A stretch of DNA of 64,000 nucleotides, taken from positions 7,365,293 to 7,429,292 of the forward strand of contig CM031878.1 of NCBI GenBank assembly GCA_018697195.1, written 5' to 3'. The translations under genes were made by a program, and so were the position numbers. The notes under the pieces were generated by a model. The model saw only the letters and a program-made list of their open reading frames with translations, was not told where the DNA came from and did not search any database. Below are positions 35,311 through 48,664 of the stretch, in pieces. The stretch's first letter is position 1; every line of letters begins with the position of its first letter. The stretch comes from Certhia americana (Eukaryota > Chordata > Aves > Passeriformes > Certhiidae).

Positions 35311-38300
35311 CAGCTAAGTGATAGAGAAGCTTTGATTGGCTCCTCTCCAGACAGGGTGACCCCACCACAATCTACCCATCTCCATATTTGAGTGAAACAA
35401 AGCAGCAGTTTTCTGTTTCAGGGAAAACTTGGAGAATAGACAGCTATACTGTCAGTCTGACCTCATGGAGGAATTTGGCTGCACTGGTTCCACTTCAGCT
35501 AATCCTGAATGTTGTGTCAAAAGAAGAACACATGGAGCAGCACAAGAGTGTGTATGTGTGTATGTGAGGAAGGGGTCCAGGATCCTTTTGACACCACCAT
35601 ACTGCTCTAGACATGGGGAACAGGCCTTTGTCTGGATCTGCCAACCATACCACATCTTGACCCTCCTTTATTGTTCACGTTGTCACTTCATCTTTGAGAC
35701 ACTCTGACCCTTATGACATAAAAAACATTTAAGGGAAGATGCATCTGCTCAAAGAACAAACCACTGCTTTCCTGCTAGCCCCTCACAAGCCTGCGCTGCT
35801 CCCTGACCCCATCTGAGCCATTCAGCATCTGCTCCAAATGCTGCTTCAAAGTAAGTTCTGCTGGTGACAAGACAACAGCCAAGCAGACCATGGAGCATTC
35901 AGTAAGGTAGGGATAAAACCTAAGCATAAAGTAGCAAAGGAAATGAACCTTGCAGGCACAATCAGCACCACAAGTGGCCCAGCTTTGTGTCCTGCCTGGC
36001 AATGGCCCCGTAATAGCTGCCCGCAAAACTAATAAGAAGGTGCCCCAGCATGGCAAACACTCAGCAAAGTGTCCCTGTCTCTGTGAGTATTCACATCCTG
36101 CCTGATCCAGGATGTATCAGAGGGTGGATGGACAGATAACTGCATGCTGACAAGTGACACACACTCCCACAGGGAGCCTATTTAGAGAGAGTCAAGAGGG
36201 GCTGAATTCTCCCCTCATCATGGGAACACCTACAGCCCTAATGAATGATTTCAAGTACTGCTTGAGATGATTTAGTGCAATCTAAAGTGGTTACCTGTTC
36301 AGCTGCCAGAGTCTGTCTAGCTGCTTTATGATGAGAGGAAAATAGCAATGGATCATGGGAAGCAGAATGGACTTAACCTAAATGTGTCTAACTAAAAATC
36401 AGACTTGAATGAATCCTTAAAATTATTTCTCTGGTTTCAGCATTTAAACAAAATCATAACCATTTTTAATAACATTCCCAGGCTTTTTTATAAATGAAAT
36501 GCTGAACAGTTTGTTTGGTTCATAGTTGCTATGTAGAGGTGGCCTTGGTTTTGCCCATTATCTACCCCAGACCAGAAATACCAAAAGTAGTCACATGCTC
36601 AAGTCTCCTGCAGAACTGTTCCTTTTATGATATGAGGCAAAGCAGACAACACAGGAATCTGGTGAACATCATTCTGTACTACACTGAAGAGCTGTTTGGA
36701 GAATCAGACACCCCAAATCCACATTTTCCATTTGTCCCAAGATAGTGGGTGAGTCTGGCTATGATCAGACAGTGGTGGGTGGAGAGTAGTTTAGGATACC
36801 ATTGTCACACTGTCACTGTGCTTGACTACCTGCAGCCCCCTCAGCTGAGGCAGCCTGACTGGCACAAACACTATTTTATGGCAGATGAGGCTGATTTGCC
36901 TCCTTTGCACTGCGGGGTGGAACAAGCAGATGCTGACTGCTCCTGTCTCTTTGCTGAGAGCTGCTGGCTGGACCTCACTGACTCAACTGCTTGAGAACCT
37001 GCGTGACCAGGAGAAGATGGAGCTTCTTGCTATGGGGACAGTGCAGTGTGGACCCATGGGATTTGCTGCAGTGGCAAGACAATGAGAAATTAATCCAGTG
37101 CTAAAGAACTGTATTTTTTCATTTTCAAGGTTGCTGAGATGAGATTTTGGGATGTATTTCTCTCTCTGTCCCTCACAGTCAGCTAAATTGTTTCTGAGGC
37201 TGAGGACTGTGATTCCCTGATGGATTCTAATTTCTCAAATAAGCTGAGATTTTTATTACACAGTAAATGAAGTTAACATGTCTGCTCAAATTCCATGAAT
37301 GACGAACAGATTCATGAGCAAATGAAAAGAGAAAGAATGAAATGCTGGTCCACAGCTTGTTCAAGCCCAAGTCTTCATTTCAGTTCTCTTGCATCGCTTA
37401 GCTGGGGGACATTAGCATGAATCTAGGTAACACTGAAATCTTCTCTACCTTTCACCTTTGACAAGAGAGTATTTATCAGTGAGGACTGTGTCACTACTTG
37501 GAGAGGATTTCAGGGTACATATGTAGATTTGGGCTTTGCCTGCGGGCTGCATGGAAAGGAAGATGTAAGAAAATTGTGTGATAGGACCATGCTGATCCCA
37601 GTGCTCCCTGGAGTGTAAGTGTGACCATGTGAGTGGCATTAGTGCAGCTGATGGCTGTACCTAACCTGCATTGAAACAAAAAAGGCAAAAGAAAAGTGAT
37701 TTTTACTAAACAGGTGCAGCAGAAACAAAAAGGACCTATCTGTAGCCAGTCCTCTGCTGTGAATACAGGGAATATAGTTTCAAACTGATACAGACCAGGC
37801 TTCAGCACTGATTATTTAGGATAGGCCATCTGAATAAGGATTTTTTCACTGGTTTCAGAAAAGACTGTTTAGATAGCAAGATTCAGACATCTCTGACACC
37901 AATACCCAACTACCAACTTGGGTGAGATGTGGTATTTGCTGAAGCATGCTATTTTTCTGACCCAGACAAACTTGGGGAAAACAGTGAACTATTTCTGAGT
38001 TACTAACTCCACCTGTGTGAACTGGCTAGAAAGAACAGGTGTATGAATCTGTTTTCTAAGGTCCCTCTAGGACCAGGTTGTAAAGATCAAATAGCAGCAT
38101 TTCCGTATGTTCTGCGAGCTGACTGCTACTCTGTGCCTTTGGCATGGCTGAGAACTGGAACAAACACCAATGGGCTGGGAGTGGTTTTAAGCTCCTTTCA
38201 GCTCCCAAGAAGGCCTGATCAGGAACTCATAAATGACCTAGGGACTACAAAGTTAATGCTTGTGTCTATTGTTCAAGGATGCAGCCCTTAATTTCTTGCA

Positions 38301-38876
38301 TGGGAGCTAGCAGCAGCAGCAGCATTACATGCACAGCAGCGCAGGGCTCATTCTGAGGTAATGCTCAGCTAGAATGCTGCCTGTGCAAGTTACTGAGAGG
38401 TTTCTGAGGGCCTGGATGATGTTATTTTGCATTTCCCTTCGCCAAAACATCGCACTCCTCCTTAACATAGAGGAGAATGTGTAAACAAGTGCTCCCGTTC
38501 CAACCAAAGCTATCATCTATTTAAACCATGCATCTCAAAAGTGGCTTTATATTCCCAGTGGCATGTCCTCATTCCCCAGCCATGCTATCCCAGCCCCCCA
38601 TCTCAGTTTTCTGACCCTCATGTGACTATGGGAAGGAATGGCTTCTCTGCATCTATCCGCTATTTGGCTTAGCCCAGAAGAGAGCAGGTCATTTCCTGCA
38701 ATGAAACATGGCTGTACACTTCAGTAAAAAAAAACAAAAACGAAACAACCAAAACCCACCACTATTTTGAACACACAGAGCATTCTACCTCTTCATGACT
38801 TAATACAATAGTGAATCATCTTTGTAAAACAGTATGTTGTATTTTACTGCTGATAGAAACTATATAACTGGTTTAC

Positions 38877-38968
38877 CTTAAAGCCATGTGGAGGATCTTT
38901 GGCAGCAGGGGAGCAAAGAACCGGGATTCCTGCTCCCAGTTCTCCACTTGAGCTGTCTCTGCAGCCAT
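38877..38968 (-). other. Possible alternative first exon, FAM219A
   Basis: On the minus strand ATG (38966-38968, AAAATGG context) opens 30 codons starting MAAETAQVENWEQESRFF and ending in LHMALR at A-A-G|GTAAAC, a fair donor. The exon ends in phase 2. That would join in frame to FAM219A exon 4 (also phase 2) but not to exon 3. It is bounded by AT-rich DNA of conserved appearance. No homologous protein came to mind, and chance cannot be excluded. Confidence 0.25.
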
Positions 38969-38999
38969 TTTAGGCAGACAGGTTGTGAATGCGTAGCAG

Positions 39000-40900
39000 C
39001 AGGCAGCAATTAATCTCTCTTCATCTTTCAACACCGTTCTGTACTGATTTCAAAGGCATCTATTGTCACAGCTCCTACCTCACAAGGGCATTTATTTTGC
39101 TCTCATTCAGCATGTGCTTTTTAACTTAATTTTAAAGGATTGAGATTTTTATTCCTAATGGCTGCAAAATATTGCATATATGGATTTCATTTATCACTGT
39201 CAAAACTGGAATATATGAACAGCACTGGCAGTGTTTAAATTGCAGGTTGGGACTCTGGGTTGGGTAATTTTTTTTTTTTTTTTAAATTTTCCTTCAAAAA
39301 GGGACTTATTTGGTATTTTCATTTACTTTTCAAAGAATTTTTTTCCTGCCAGCCAGAAGAACAAAGTTAGATATCTGGGCAAGCATTTGCATTCTGACAA
39401 GCGCAGCTAAAAAGTTGCTGTTTACAAACTGATCTCTAAAAGACCTAATCCATAAAACTGAGCTACGCTTTCTTTTAAAGTATTTTAAAGGGACAAAGAG
39501 AATAAATTTACTTTACTTGGGAAGAACTTCTACAAATGCCCCCTCATTATTTTTACTCAACTAAACACAGGTTTAAGTCAAAGCCATTAGCTTGGCCTTG
39601 CTAAATGATGTGACAGAAAAAAGAGATAAAAAAGAAACAAAAAATGGGAGTCTTTTAAGAGCAATTTAGCTCTCTTCATTTAAATAGCTCAATTCATTAA
39701 AAACATCACTTATTCTATAGGCACAATCTACTGATACGGAGAGGTAATATTAATGCCTACATCACATTTATTATGAGTTCTGATGTTCTGTGAAGAAGCA
39801 TTAAGGTTACTGGCACATGTACTAAATGTGATGCCTATTTAGGAGAGTAGTAGCACAACCTTGCTCAGCTGAATATTCACAGCATTTGGTTACAGAGGAT
39901 GTCATCATACATTGTGTATTTGTACAAAAAACCACTTGAATAGAGTCTAACATCAGTAGGCTTGAACTGCATAGATACTTAGTCAAATGTCCACACTTTC
40001 ATGCTGAAGATTGGTCTATGGGAGACAGCATGTGTTATATCGCCTACATAAACTACAGATTAAAAATGATAATAAAATAATAAATAATAATTAAAATATT
40101 TTTGATATGTTGTCATTGGGAAAGCTTTCACTGACTGGCAGATAGCCCTGCTTGGAATGACTTGTTGAGTTCTATTAGTAGGCAAAACAAATAAAGTTCT
40201 AAGTGATAATGCCACAGGCAGGAGTTTAGAAGGGACACACAGCCTGCTGACTCTAGCATTGTGCTTGGAAAGGATTCTTGGCCTTTTCTTTAACCAGGAC
40301 TGAACTGCAGCTGACAGTACAAGCCATGTTTCTGGCTTTATTTAGCAGCAAAATATTGTATACTTGATCCATGCTGCTGTATCATCTACTGCATTTGGTT
40401 TCTATGAACCTATGCATTTCAAACAAAATTCTGTATTTTCTGTCTAGTAAGATGAAAGCAGATGGAAACAGACAACTAGACTGGTTAACACAACTGTTTT
40501 CTTCCCTGGGAAAGGTAAAGAAGGAGAGTTAATAGTGAACAGAGTATTTGTAGGGCATGTCACCCTCCAATTAGTCTGCTCCCCAGCAGGGCACTTTCAG
40601 GCATTGTTTCACTAGATGAATTGCCTGTTTACTATGAAACTTTGCAGGAGAACAGGATATGTACGGCTCAGGGTGCCTCTTCCTGCTATTCAATTCATGA
40701 GACCAAGTCTTGGGTATCTGGCTCAGCTGGAGAGCCATCCCACACAGCTAACCTGCTCCCCTAACAGGATTACTGACCTGATCCCTCCCTCTGCAGGGCT
40801 GCCACAGTCTGGAAATTTGACACGGCCTCAGAGCTCAATTAGTTATTTAATAAGTTTATGATTAACCAATCTGCTGATTAAGCTTTCATTAATAAGGTTG
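39000..40900. promoter_or_regulatory. AT-rich stretch of conserved noncoding appearance
   Basis: Unlike its surroundings, this stretch has few repeats and many TAAT-, TTAAAG- and TGATTAA-type words, for example around 39470-39620 and 40830-40900, as in deeply conserved enhancers. It is free of long frames. This is an impression from base patterns only; an alignment with other vertebrates is required to prove it. Confidence 0.3.
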
Positions 40901-43379
40901 GCTGGAATTCTGTTTCAGAGGAAGAGTGGCCTCTGTTGTCTCAGAGCAGGGTTGGAGAGCCCTTGTGCTTTGCATGCCCTGACTTCTCTTTAATGCCCCA
41001 GAAATACCTGCAAAAGCTGTTTGGGTGGCACCTGGAGCTGCTCCCAGATTACTGGGGCATGGTGGCCCTTGGGGACAGTTCATTATTGTGGCCTGATTGT
41101 TACACTTGGGGCAGCTCAAAGGCTCCTGCTCCTCTCTTCTACCTTCTGAAGTCTTGCCAGATGGTAACGAGGCAGGCAGGGTTTATCTAGGGCAGCTGGA
41201 GACCTCACAAATATAGTTTCAAAGGGCCTGGCCTGTCATTTTTAATAGGGTGGGTGGCTCGACTCAGAGAGAAGAGGGAACCCCTTTCCTCTTTCTTTAG
41301 AGAGAGTTTAGAGAAAGCTCATGGCTTCATCTCTGGCTTTGTTCTGAGGTTTACGCTCTGATGATGGGGCTCGGTGTGTGCTGAAACCTGCTCCCTGTAG
41401 GGTGCCTTGGCTGAGAGAGCAGAGTACTGCCACCTTCCTTCTTCAGGCTGGCCTCTGCTTTGGTAGAGAAATCAGGATTGGGCTCAGGGATTAGTCCCAA
41501 ACTATCATAAATTATTACATCTTTTTCCATCCACAAGGAATCCTCTGTCTTCTTTCTTAGGCAGGGCTGGTATCTGTTGGCATTACACAGCAGAGGATGG
41601 CAAAGGGGACAACAATCAACTGTTAAATGTTCCTTAATGTCCTTATGTTACAGGTGCAGGGCTGAGGGTTTGGCAGCTGTCTTCTCCTTACAACTCTCAA
41701 AAGGATTGGTTACAAAAACACAGCCATGTTCCTAAGTGGCAGAGGGAAACAGGACTGGCCAGAGAAAACTCATGTCCTTGCTGAAATCCCTGAGAAAGAG
41801 GCTTGAAAGACAAGAAGAAAGACAAAACTCTGGCTGTAGCTGCTGTAAGAGCTGCAGGAAAGGAAGCAGGGCTGGGGGATGACAGATGCCCCCCCTACTG
41901 CAGAGCCCTGCAGCTGGAAATCAGACACATGCACTGCTGAGCTGAAGCCTCAGTCAAAGGAGCGGCAGTTCCAGGGGCAAGGAGAGCTCAAAGGGGATAA
42001 AGGGAAAGTCCCTGACTCATGCTGAAGAAAGCAGTAATGTGATGGGAAAGATGATGATGATGATTTTTAACACAGATCTCCAACATCATGAATTTGTGTC
42101 ACAGTTTAGTATTTTAATGCTGATGTATTTCATGCTTTTGTTACCCAATTTTGGCGTGGCAGTGGTGCTCAGAAGAGGTCTGTTACCACAAGCTTCCAAC
42201 TGCTGGCATGTCCCCTTCAGGGCTGAGGTTATGGCACTGCCACCCCAGCCCTGCTCGCTGCCAGACCACAGGCAGACCCAAAGGAGAAAGGATGGGAGCT
42301 AAATCACTGCTGGCCTGAGCAAGGTGTAACACTGCTTTTGGGGGGCTGTAAACAGGAGATTAGGCAACGGGGAGGCAGGTGTCACCAAGACTGATTGTGA
42401 GTGCCCTTCTGTCATGCCACACACCCTTGCAAAGACTCATGCCTTTTGACTGGCAAATGGGCCCACCTCCTTCAAACAGCTGGCAGGGGAGGTTCCTGAT
42501 TCTGCCTCCCAGCTGCCTGCTCTCAACACCATAGCACTAAATGAGACTACTGGCAATGCTGCAGCTGCCACATCCCCGCTACCTGACCCTCTCTCCTGAA
42601 TGAACCTCTGAGGCAGAAATTCTGGCAAACCAACATTTTTACCTCCCTCACAAATGGGAGCTGTATGCACTGAAAGAAGGAAAAAAATCCCAGCTTGGAT
42701 TTGCTTATTGAAAGACCATTAGCTAGGGATTTTCTAAAGCATTTCTAAAAGAAAAGGAGGGAAGACATGCAAAAGCAATACAAGAATTACTGTAATTTTT
42801 GTGCCACTTGCATGCCTGGGTCAGGTATGTGCTGTGCCACAGTGAGCACATGTTCAGCTTCACTTGGCACATTTGAGAGCTAAAATTGCCAACTGCATGC
42901 AAACATAAGGTTTATTGTTGTACAGCTATCTGTTTGGCTGCCTGACTGGAGCTGTGGTAAGATGAAAGGAACAGGAGAGTTGTAAGAGTATAAGAAAAGA
43001 GGAGAGAAACAGCCTGAGGGTGTCAGCAAGCAAGGCTTTATTGCAGTAGAGCTAAAGGAGAAAGGAGTGTGTGTAGATGACACAGTTGCTTGCCTGAGGA
43101 AATTAAGACAAAAGAGAGACTGTGCATAAGGACTACAGACAGCTAGAATGGTGGGTGTTTTAGTGATGTACAGCTCTTTTTAATTACAATTTCAGTTTGA
43201 ATAATCTTCCAATAATTAAGATATACAACAGACTTTAAGTTTTGTACACACAGACACCTAAGTACTGTGAAAGTGGGTTTAATTTAATTATGAAAAAGGG
43301 GAGTGAAGAGGGTCAAGATATATAAAGGACTTTTCAAGGGTCAGGGACTTTATTAGGGACTTTGTGAAAAATGACTTGC

Positions 43380-43690
43380 ATCCTTGTTTTGGTTTGGCTG
43401 GGCCAAGCTGGAGTCCACTGAGCCCCAGGACAGCTACAAAACAGGTCATGCCCACTCTGCTGTTATTTTTACACATTATCAGTGGAAAAAACAAAACAAA
43501 ACAAACCCCAAACATGGGGGTTAGGGAAAGAAAACAGTAGTTTGAAAGTTTATTCTAATCCCTATTATTCTTTTTTAAATTCTATTAATAAAATTTTCTT
43601 TATATCTTTCATAGTTTAAACCTGCTATACTCTTCTCCTCATCCCATCTCACAACAAAAAATAACCCCACCACACTCCTCTTCAGTTAGG
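43380..43690 (+). mobile_element. Songbird-type LTR fragment (likely)
   Basis: It begins TTGTTTTGGTTTGGCTGGGC and ends with AATAAAATTTTC, ATATCTTTCATAGTTTAAACC, then CATCCCATCTCACAAC. This resembles LTRs of passerine endogenous retroviruses as I remember them. No internal retroviral region adjoins it, so it would be a solo, diverged LTR. Ends and target duplication were not determined. Confidence 0.45.
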
Positions 43691-45374
43691 TTGTGCTGCT
43701 GGGTGGACAGACAGGTGAAGGGAAGAGGGGATGACAGTGGGAAGATCCTGGCTGGTTGCTCATGGAGCAGGCAGAATGTGCAAGGAACAAAATCCTGCAG
43801 ACTCGAATGTAAAGCAAAAGATGACAGCAGGGAGGTATAACCTCAAGGCATGCTGAGATTTCAGAGAGTCTTTGCAAAGACACAAGCCTGCTCTGTGTTT
43901 CTTTTTGCTATGCATTCTTGTAAAAGAATCTAATTTTCCATTCATAATCTACTTGAATCAAGAACATAGGTTTCCATTGCCAATCTACTGCATGCAGGTT
44001 AACACCATCGACTGTTGCTTTTTTTTGCCTCTTTATTTCTCTCCACACTACCATCAGGAACTTCTAGGTCATACTGTATCTCAAATTACCCTGGGGACAG
44101 AAAACAAAGGTGTCAGGTTATCTGTCTTTAAGACAACTTCACTGTGAAGTGACATCAGAAACTCACTCTGAACCGGGATGTCTGCAGGAGAGATTGGGAA
44201 TGAGGCACTGGGTCCCCTGAGGCAGGAAGTTCAAGTGCAGGGAGGATGGAGGAGCTGTGGTGTTTACACACAAACACATACATGTTCAGTGACTTAAATC
44301 TGGAATCTCTTTCTTTCACACAGTGCTGGAAGGAGCCTGTTTTTTTCCAAGACCCAGACAAAAACAGCATTAACACTCAGCTTTCCGGACAGCCTCTCCA
44401 CCCCACTGGTGCTGGCACAGTCAGTGTTGAAAAAGGAAAAGCTGTGAGCTGAGGGGAAGCAGGGCAGAAAATATTCTCTGCTTTCAACAGGTCTTTGAGA
44501 CTTCTAACAGCTGCATTTGTGAGGTGAAGGAAGGGTGATGCCAAGCTTCAGGGAATAAAAACCCTCTAACTTCTCTTCAGCAGAGATATGGAGGAAGCCC
44601 AGGGACTGACAGCCTTGTCCTTCCAGGGCTAGCACTTAAGTCACAATCTGGGGGCACTGGGATCTGAAGAACTGTCTTTAACAGAGCTTCTCCTTGGGCG
44701 GTGTGTGCACTGGGAGAATGAGACTAAGGATCATCAATTTCTGATCACTCACTCAACAAACAATCCAGCAAAGCCATCTAATTGAGGAGACATGTCCTGA
44801 CTTGCAGCTCATAGGGATAAAAATGAGGACAAACAGAAAAGGAACTCAAACTAGCAATTTTCTATCCCCTGCATCTGTTCCCTGGGTGCCTGAAGTCATA
44901 TTGACTCAGCCCGATGACAGAAACAAGGTTTCTTCCTATCAGGTCTCCGGGGTCCACTAAAATATAAAGGAAAGCAAGCTGCATCTCCTCCCCTGACCAC
45001 ACTATGACAAAGCTGTCAGAACAGTTCTGACAGTATCATGCCTGCAGCAATGTCTGGTGAAAAAGCCACAGAGAGCCATTGCTCTTCCACATTCCTCTGG
45101 AGAGAACTGTACTGGAAACCAGAGCCAGAAAGTATTGTCTTCTGTGCATTTCATCGATTTCATGCTTAAAGGCAGTGAATTGGAATAAACAAGATCTCCA
45201 ACAAAGTGTCCCTGCTTTGTCTGCTCTGGAGAGGGTGCTTTTGCAATGGAAAATTCCAGTAACATGTATAGATAAATTTGGGGGTTAAATCTAACACACT
45301 TCACTCACTGGAAAGGCCTCCTCGGTGGCAGGGAAAGTGACTGTGCTTTTTGTACTTTACTTACAGTGTTAAAT

Positions 45375-45400
45375 GCTTACTTTGGCTGCTTACTTTGGCT
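45375..45400 (+). repeat. Perfect 13-base tandem duplication
   Basis: GCTTACTTTGGCT occurs twice without spacer. Confidence 0.92.
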
Positions 45401-45686
45401 GACCTTGTAAAACATCATACTTAGGATTTACTGCTGGCTTCATAACCTGATCATATGGAACAGACCTCATGAAGGTCAACCAACATCTAACACCAGTGCA
45501 AGGAGCTGGGGATGTGAAGGAAAAGAGCACAAGTCAGTGCTTGGGAAGATGGTGCTCAGGGAGCACTTTATAGAAGTCTTTGGGGATCACTTGAAAACAA
45601 TTGGGTGATTTCAACACTGCTGGACTGGCAGAGGGATCTGTATAGAGCAGACCCTAGAGGCTTTGAAGGACTGTCCTGAATAATCG

Positions 45687-45725
45687 TTTTTTTTTTGTTT
45701 GTTTTTTGTTTTTGGGGGGGGGGGG
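45687..45725. repeat. T-rich tract followed by G12 run
   Basis: A T-rich stretch with single G interruptions passes into twelve consecutive G. Such runs are error-prone in sequencing and can fold on the plus strand. Confidence 0.85.
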
Positions 45726-46520
45726 AGTGTTTCAGTAATATCCACTTACAAATCATGTACTCCTGAGTTTTCATTTTTAGGACCTCATATATTCTCTGTT
45801 TAATTTTTCACAATGCTGTGATCCTGCCTCTGGATTATAGAGTTGGCCTGTGAGCCAGCTGCTCACAAGTTGCTCTTTTGCAGCATCCTGCCTTTGAAAA
45901 GTTTCAGTATTGTTCTGTAACCTTGTTAGATGTTTTGTTTGAACAATCAGCTTTGTTCTAAACTCTTGGACCATGAAGGGTATTTATTTTTTCTGGATGT
46001 CAGTTTGCTGCAGACCAACATTCACTTTTTCCCAGGGTAATATCTATACATTTAACAGTCCTGAACCCTTGCCCACAGCCTTCACTCCTGCCCCAAAATC
46101 TTCATAAGGTAAAGACAGTGTTTTTCACATTAAAATAGTCAACCTCATCCTCCAGGATGGATTTAGATCTTCTTTGATTCAAACCCATTCCTTCATTCTA
46201 CAAGGAAAAAAACATGAAATTCATAAAGAAAGAAACTTGGGATGTGGTGACTCATTTTATTTTCTTTTGTGTTTTCTTGCATTATTTGTGGCATGCAGCA
46301 GGTAGGGATCTATGTGTGACAACCAGCCTCTGGGTCATGATCTCTTTCTGCATCCCCTTAAAAATCCAAATCACAGATGAAAACAATCCCTTTGCCAAGC
46401 TAAGACAAAAGTGCCTTTCCCAAAGGCTACCTGAGACATGACCAACACCAAGAAGAGCTCAAATTGGTCTAAGAAATGAAGGTGTTGCACAGCCACCTTG
46501 GTAGCTGTTTGATTGTCACC

Positions 46521-46547
46521 TCACACACACACAACACACACAAACAC
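46521..46547 (+). repeat. Interrupted (CA)n microsatellite
   Basis: CA repeat with AA interruptions, a common vertebrate microsatellite. Confidence 0.9.
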
Positions 46548-46904
46548 TTTAATTTAGTTCTGCTTTGTACACTCTGTTAGTGCCCTGTGCTAATGCTCCA
46601 ATGTTTTGCTAGGACACAGTATGTAGAAGAAATCAGCTGCTTGCTCATATTAAAAAATCATTCAGCATTGAGGAATGCAAGCTAGGAAACCCATCTCTGA
46701 AAGAACCAGTCTCCCTGTCTCTGCACTGGAATCAGTAAGAGATACAAAGAGAAGAGAAAATTAGTTTTGGTATGATTTTAAATTCAATCAAGAAGGTTTG
46801 GTGAATTAAAGAGAAAAAAAGAAAAAGCAGTAATTAAAACTTAAAAAGAAGAACATTTATAGTGGAGTGAAAATCAAGCAGCAATTGGGTTTTTCTTGTT
46901 TTCC

Positions 46905-47405
46905 GGGGGACATACCAGAGGACTGCTTTATACCAGTTCATGCAAGTCACCTAAATCTACCTCTTCAAATCCAGCTGTGGTTATGCTGGTGAAGGTTCTT
47001 GAGCATATGCCCTGGAAAAATCTGCCATGGGCTTCATGAATTCCTTATAGCTTAAGGTGAGACAAAAGGCTTCCCCCATGATACTCTGCAGCACTAGGTA
47101 AATTTGCCCCAGTTTCTATAGGTCACTGCACTTGGCCTTGCCCTTCTACTGCTCCTGTGCCCCCAGACCACTGTCTCCTGAGCCTATACTTAACCTGAGA
47201 CACTGCACCAATTTCTGTCTTTTTGAACCCACCCTTTGGCATTGGTTGCCTTTGTCCTTGGACTCCTTTGGTGTGAGTCTGCAATAAACTGCACTGGAAC
47301 TCTTTACAGGAGACCCTTCCTGTCCTTCTCTGCGGACTTATCTGTGGTGTATGTGAGGAGACAGTGACTGTCTGTGTCTGCCTGGGAGGATTCCTCAGAA
47401 GATGG
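46905..47405 (+). mobile_element. Possible degenerate solo LTR
   Basis: The part from about 47120 to 47345 has the look of a retroviral U3-R-U5: a C/T-rich stretch, then CTGCAATAAACTGCACTGG with a poly(A) signal and a GT-rich region 50-70 bases after it. No primer-binding site, internal genes or target duplications were seen. It may be only a chance resemblance. Confidence 0.35.
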
Positions 47406-47552
47406 TTTCAGAATGGTTGCAGCAATCACCATCCAGTCTTGCACTGCAACATGCTGGGAATCCAAAGTATAACTAGATAGGATTTTTTTTATGAGCAGAA
47501 ACTGTATGACACCTTAAAAAAAACAACCTGGAGTCCTAATCAGAAACAAGAT

Positions 47553-47740
47553 CACAGGTTTACTTCAGCTGGAAGGGACCTCAGGAGCTTTCTAGTCCTG
47601 CTCAAAGCAGCATCAGCTATGGGATCAGACTGTGCTGTTCAGAGCTTTATTCAGACAGATTTTCAAAGCCTTCAGGGTAGGAGATGACATGATCTTCCCA
47701 AGAAGCATTTTGCATGTTTGACTGTCCTCATGGTGAACCA
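47553..47740 (-). mobile_element. CR1 LINE fragment, antisense
   Basis: GCTGGAAGGGACCTCAGGAG, CTAGTCCTGCTCAAAGCAG, GGATCAGACTGTGCTGTTCA and TTTGACTGTCCTCATGGTGAA follow the reverse complement of an older CR1 subfamily in order. It is moderately diverged and 5'-truncated. Confidence 0.88.
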
Positions 47741-48293
47741 GGATTTCTGCAAGGTGAGAAAAGTAAAAGGCTGGGAATGAGGTACCCCCTGACGCTCCAG
47801 GCAATTTACTGCCAGCTCAGGCACGATGCCTCAATATTCTTCAACAGCACAGAGGAAGTTTCACATGAAGCTTTTCCTCAGAACTCTCAAGATTATCTTG
47901 ATCATGTCCCATCTGATGGTAAATGCAGACAACTGGCACTGAGTTTTGCTCCCTTTAGTCCTGCTCTCTTCCTGTTCTCTATCTGCCCTGTTTGGAAGCA
48001 CAGGAGGTAACAGCCTAGTTCCAGGTCAGATGAATGTGCTGCAGAGGTTCAATTCACTTTGTGGAGACCCAGAGCAGTCACAGCCTTCTCTAATCATGAC
48101 TCTGATTACCAGGAAGATGGGAACTCCCCAGTACCCGGGAAGGTTGAATTGTAGATAGAAAGAAGAACATTGCCAACAAAGGAGTCAAGATCATCTCCTT
48201 TTGTTGATCATCCCCTTCCAATGAAGGACAGGAAACCCAAAGGACCCAAAGTCAAATTTAAGGACTGTTTTGTATCTTTTCTTTACACAGGCA

Positions 48294-48527
48294 GATGTGA
48301 ATCAGCTATGTGAGCTTGGAGGAACTAAAACCATGACATCTGCCTGCACAGAAATAACTATGCCAGTTTTGCTTTCACATTTTGCTTCAATCCCTGTCCC
48401 ACGGATCAGAGGCTGCATAAAGCCACACTTCAACCTGAGAGCTGAAGCATTCAGGCAGAAAAAAACTGAACTTGAGTCTTTCATGTTCCAGCTGAAAGCA
48501 GCTAAAAAAGGCATAGCTGCTTTTTGA
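48294..48527 (+). other. Unidentified small ORF after a splice-acceptor-like site
   Basis: TTTCTTTACACAG at about 48280-48292 resembles a plus-strand 3' splice site. The frame that follows encodes ADVNQLCELGGTKTM and continues to GIAAF and TGA at 48527. A 30-base poly(A) run starts about 105 bases later, just after ATTAAA. It could be the last exon of a noncoding or unknown transcript, a retrocopy with tail, or chance. I recognise no protein family in it. Confidence 0.2.
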
Positions 48528-48628
48528 CTTGAGTCTCCTGAACTTTTTATGGTTAAAACCACCTTGTGAATTAGACATGAATTTGTGAAGAATTTTGGAA
48601 CTACCAGTTACGTGTTCTTTAAGTCAAC

Positions 48629-48632
<4 letters not shown>

Positions 48633-48662
<30 letters not shown>
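48633..48662. repeat. Poly(A) tract, 30 bases
   Basis: Uninterrupted A run directly following CTATT, so an ATTAAA signal is merged with it. This is either a retrocopy tail or a simple repeat. Confidence 0.9.
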
Positions 48663-48664
<2 letters not shown>

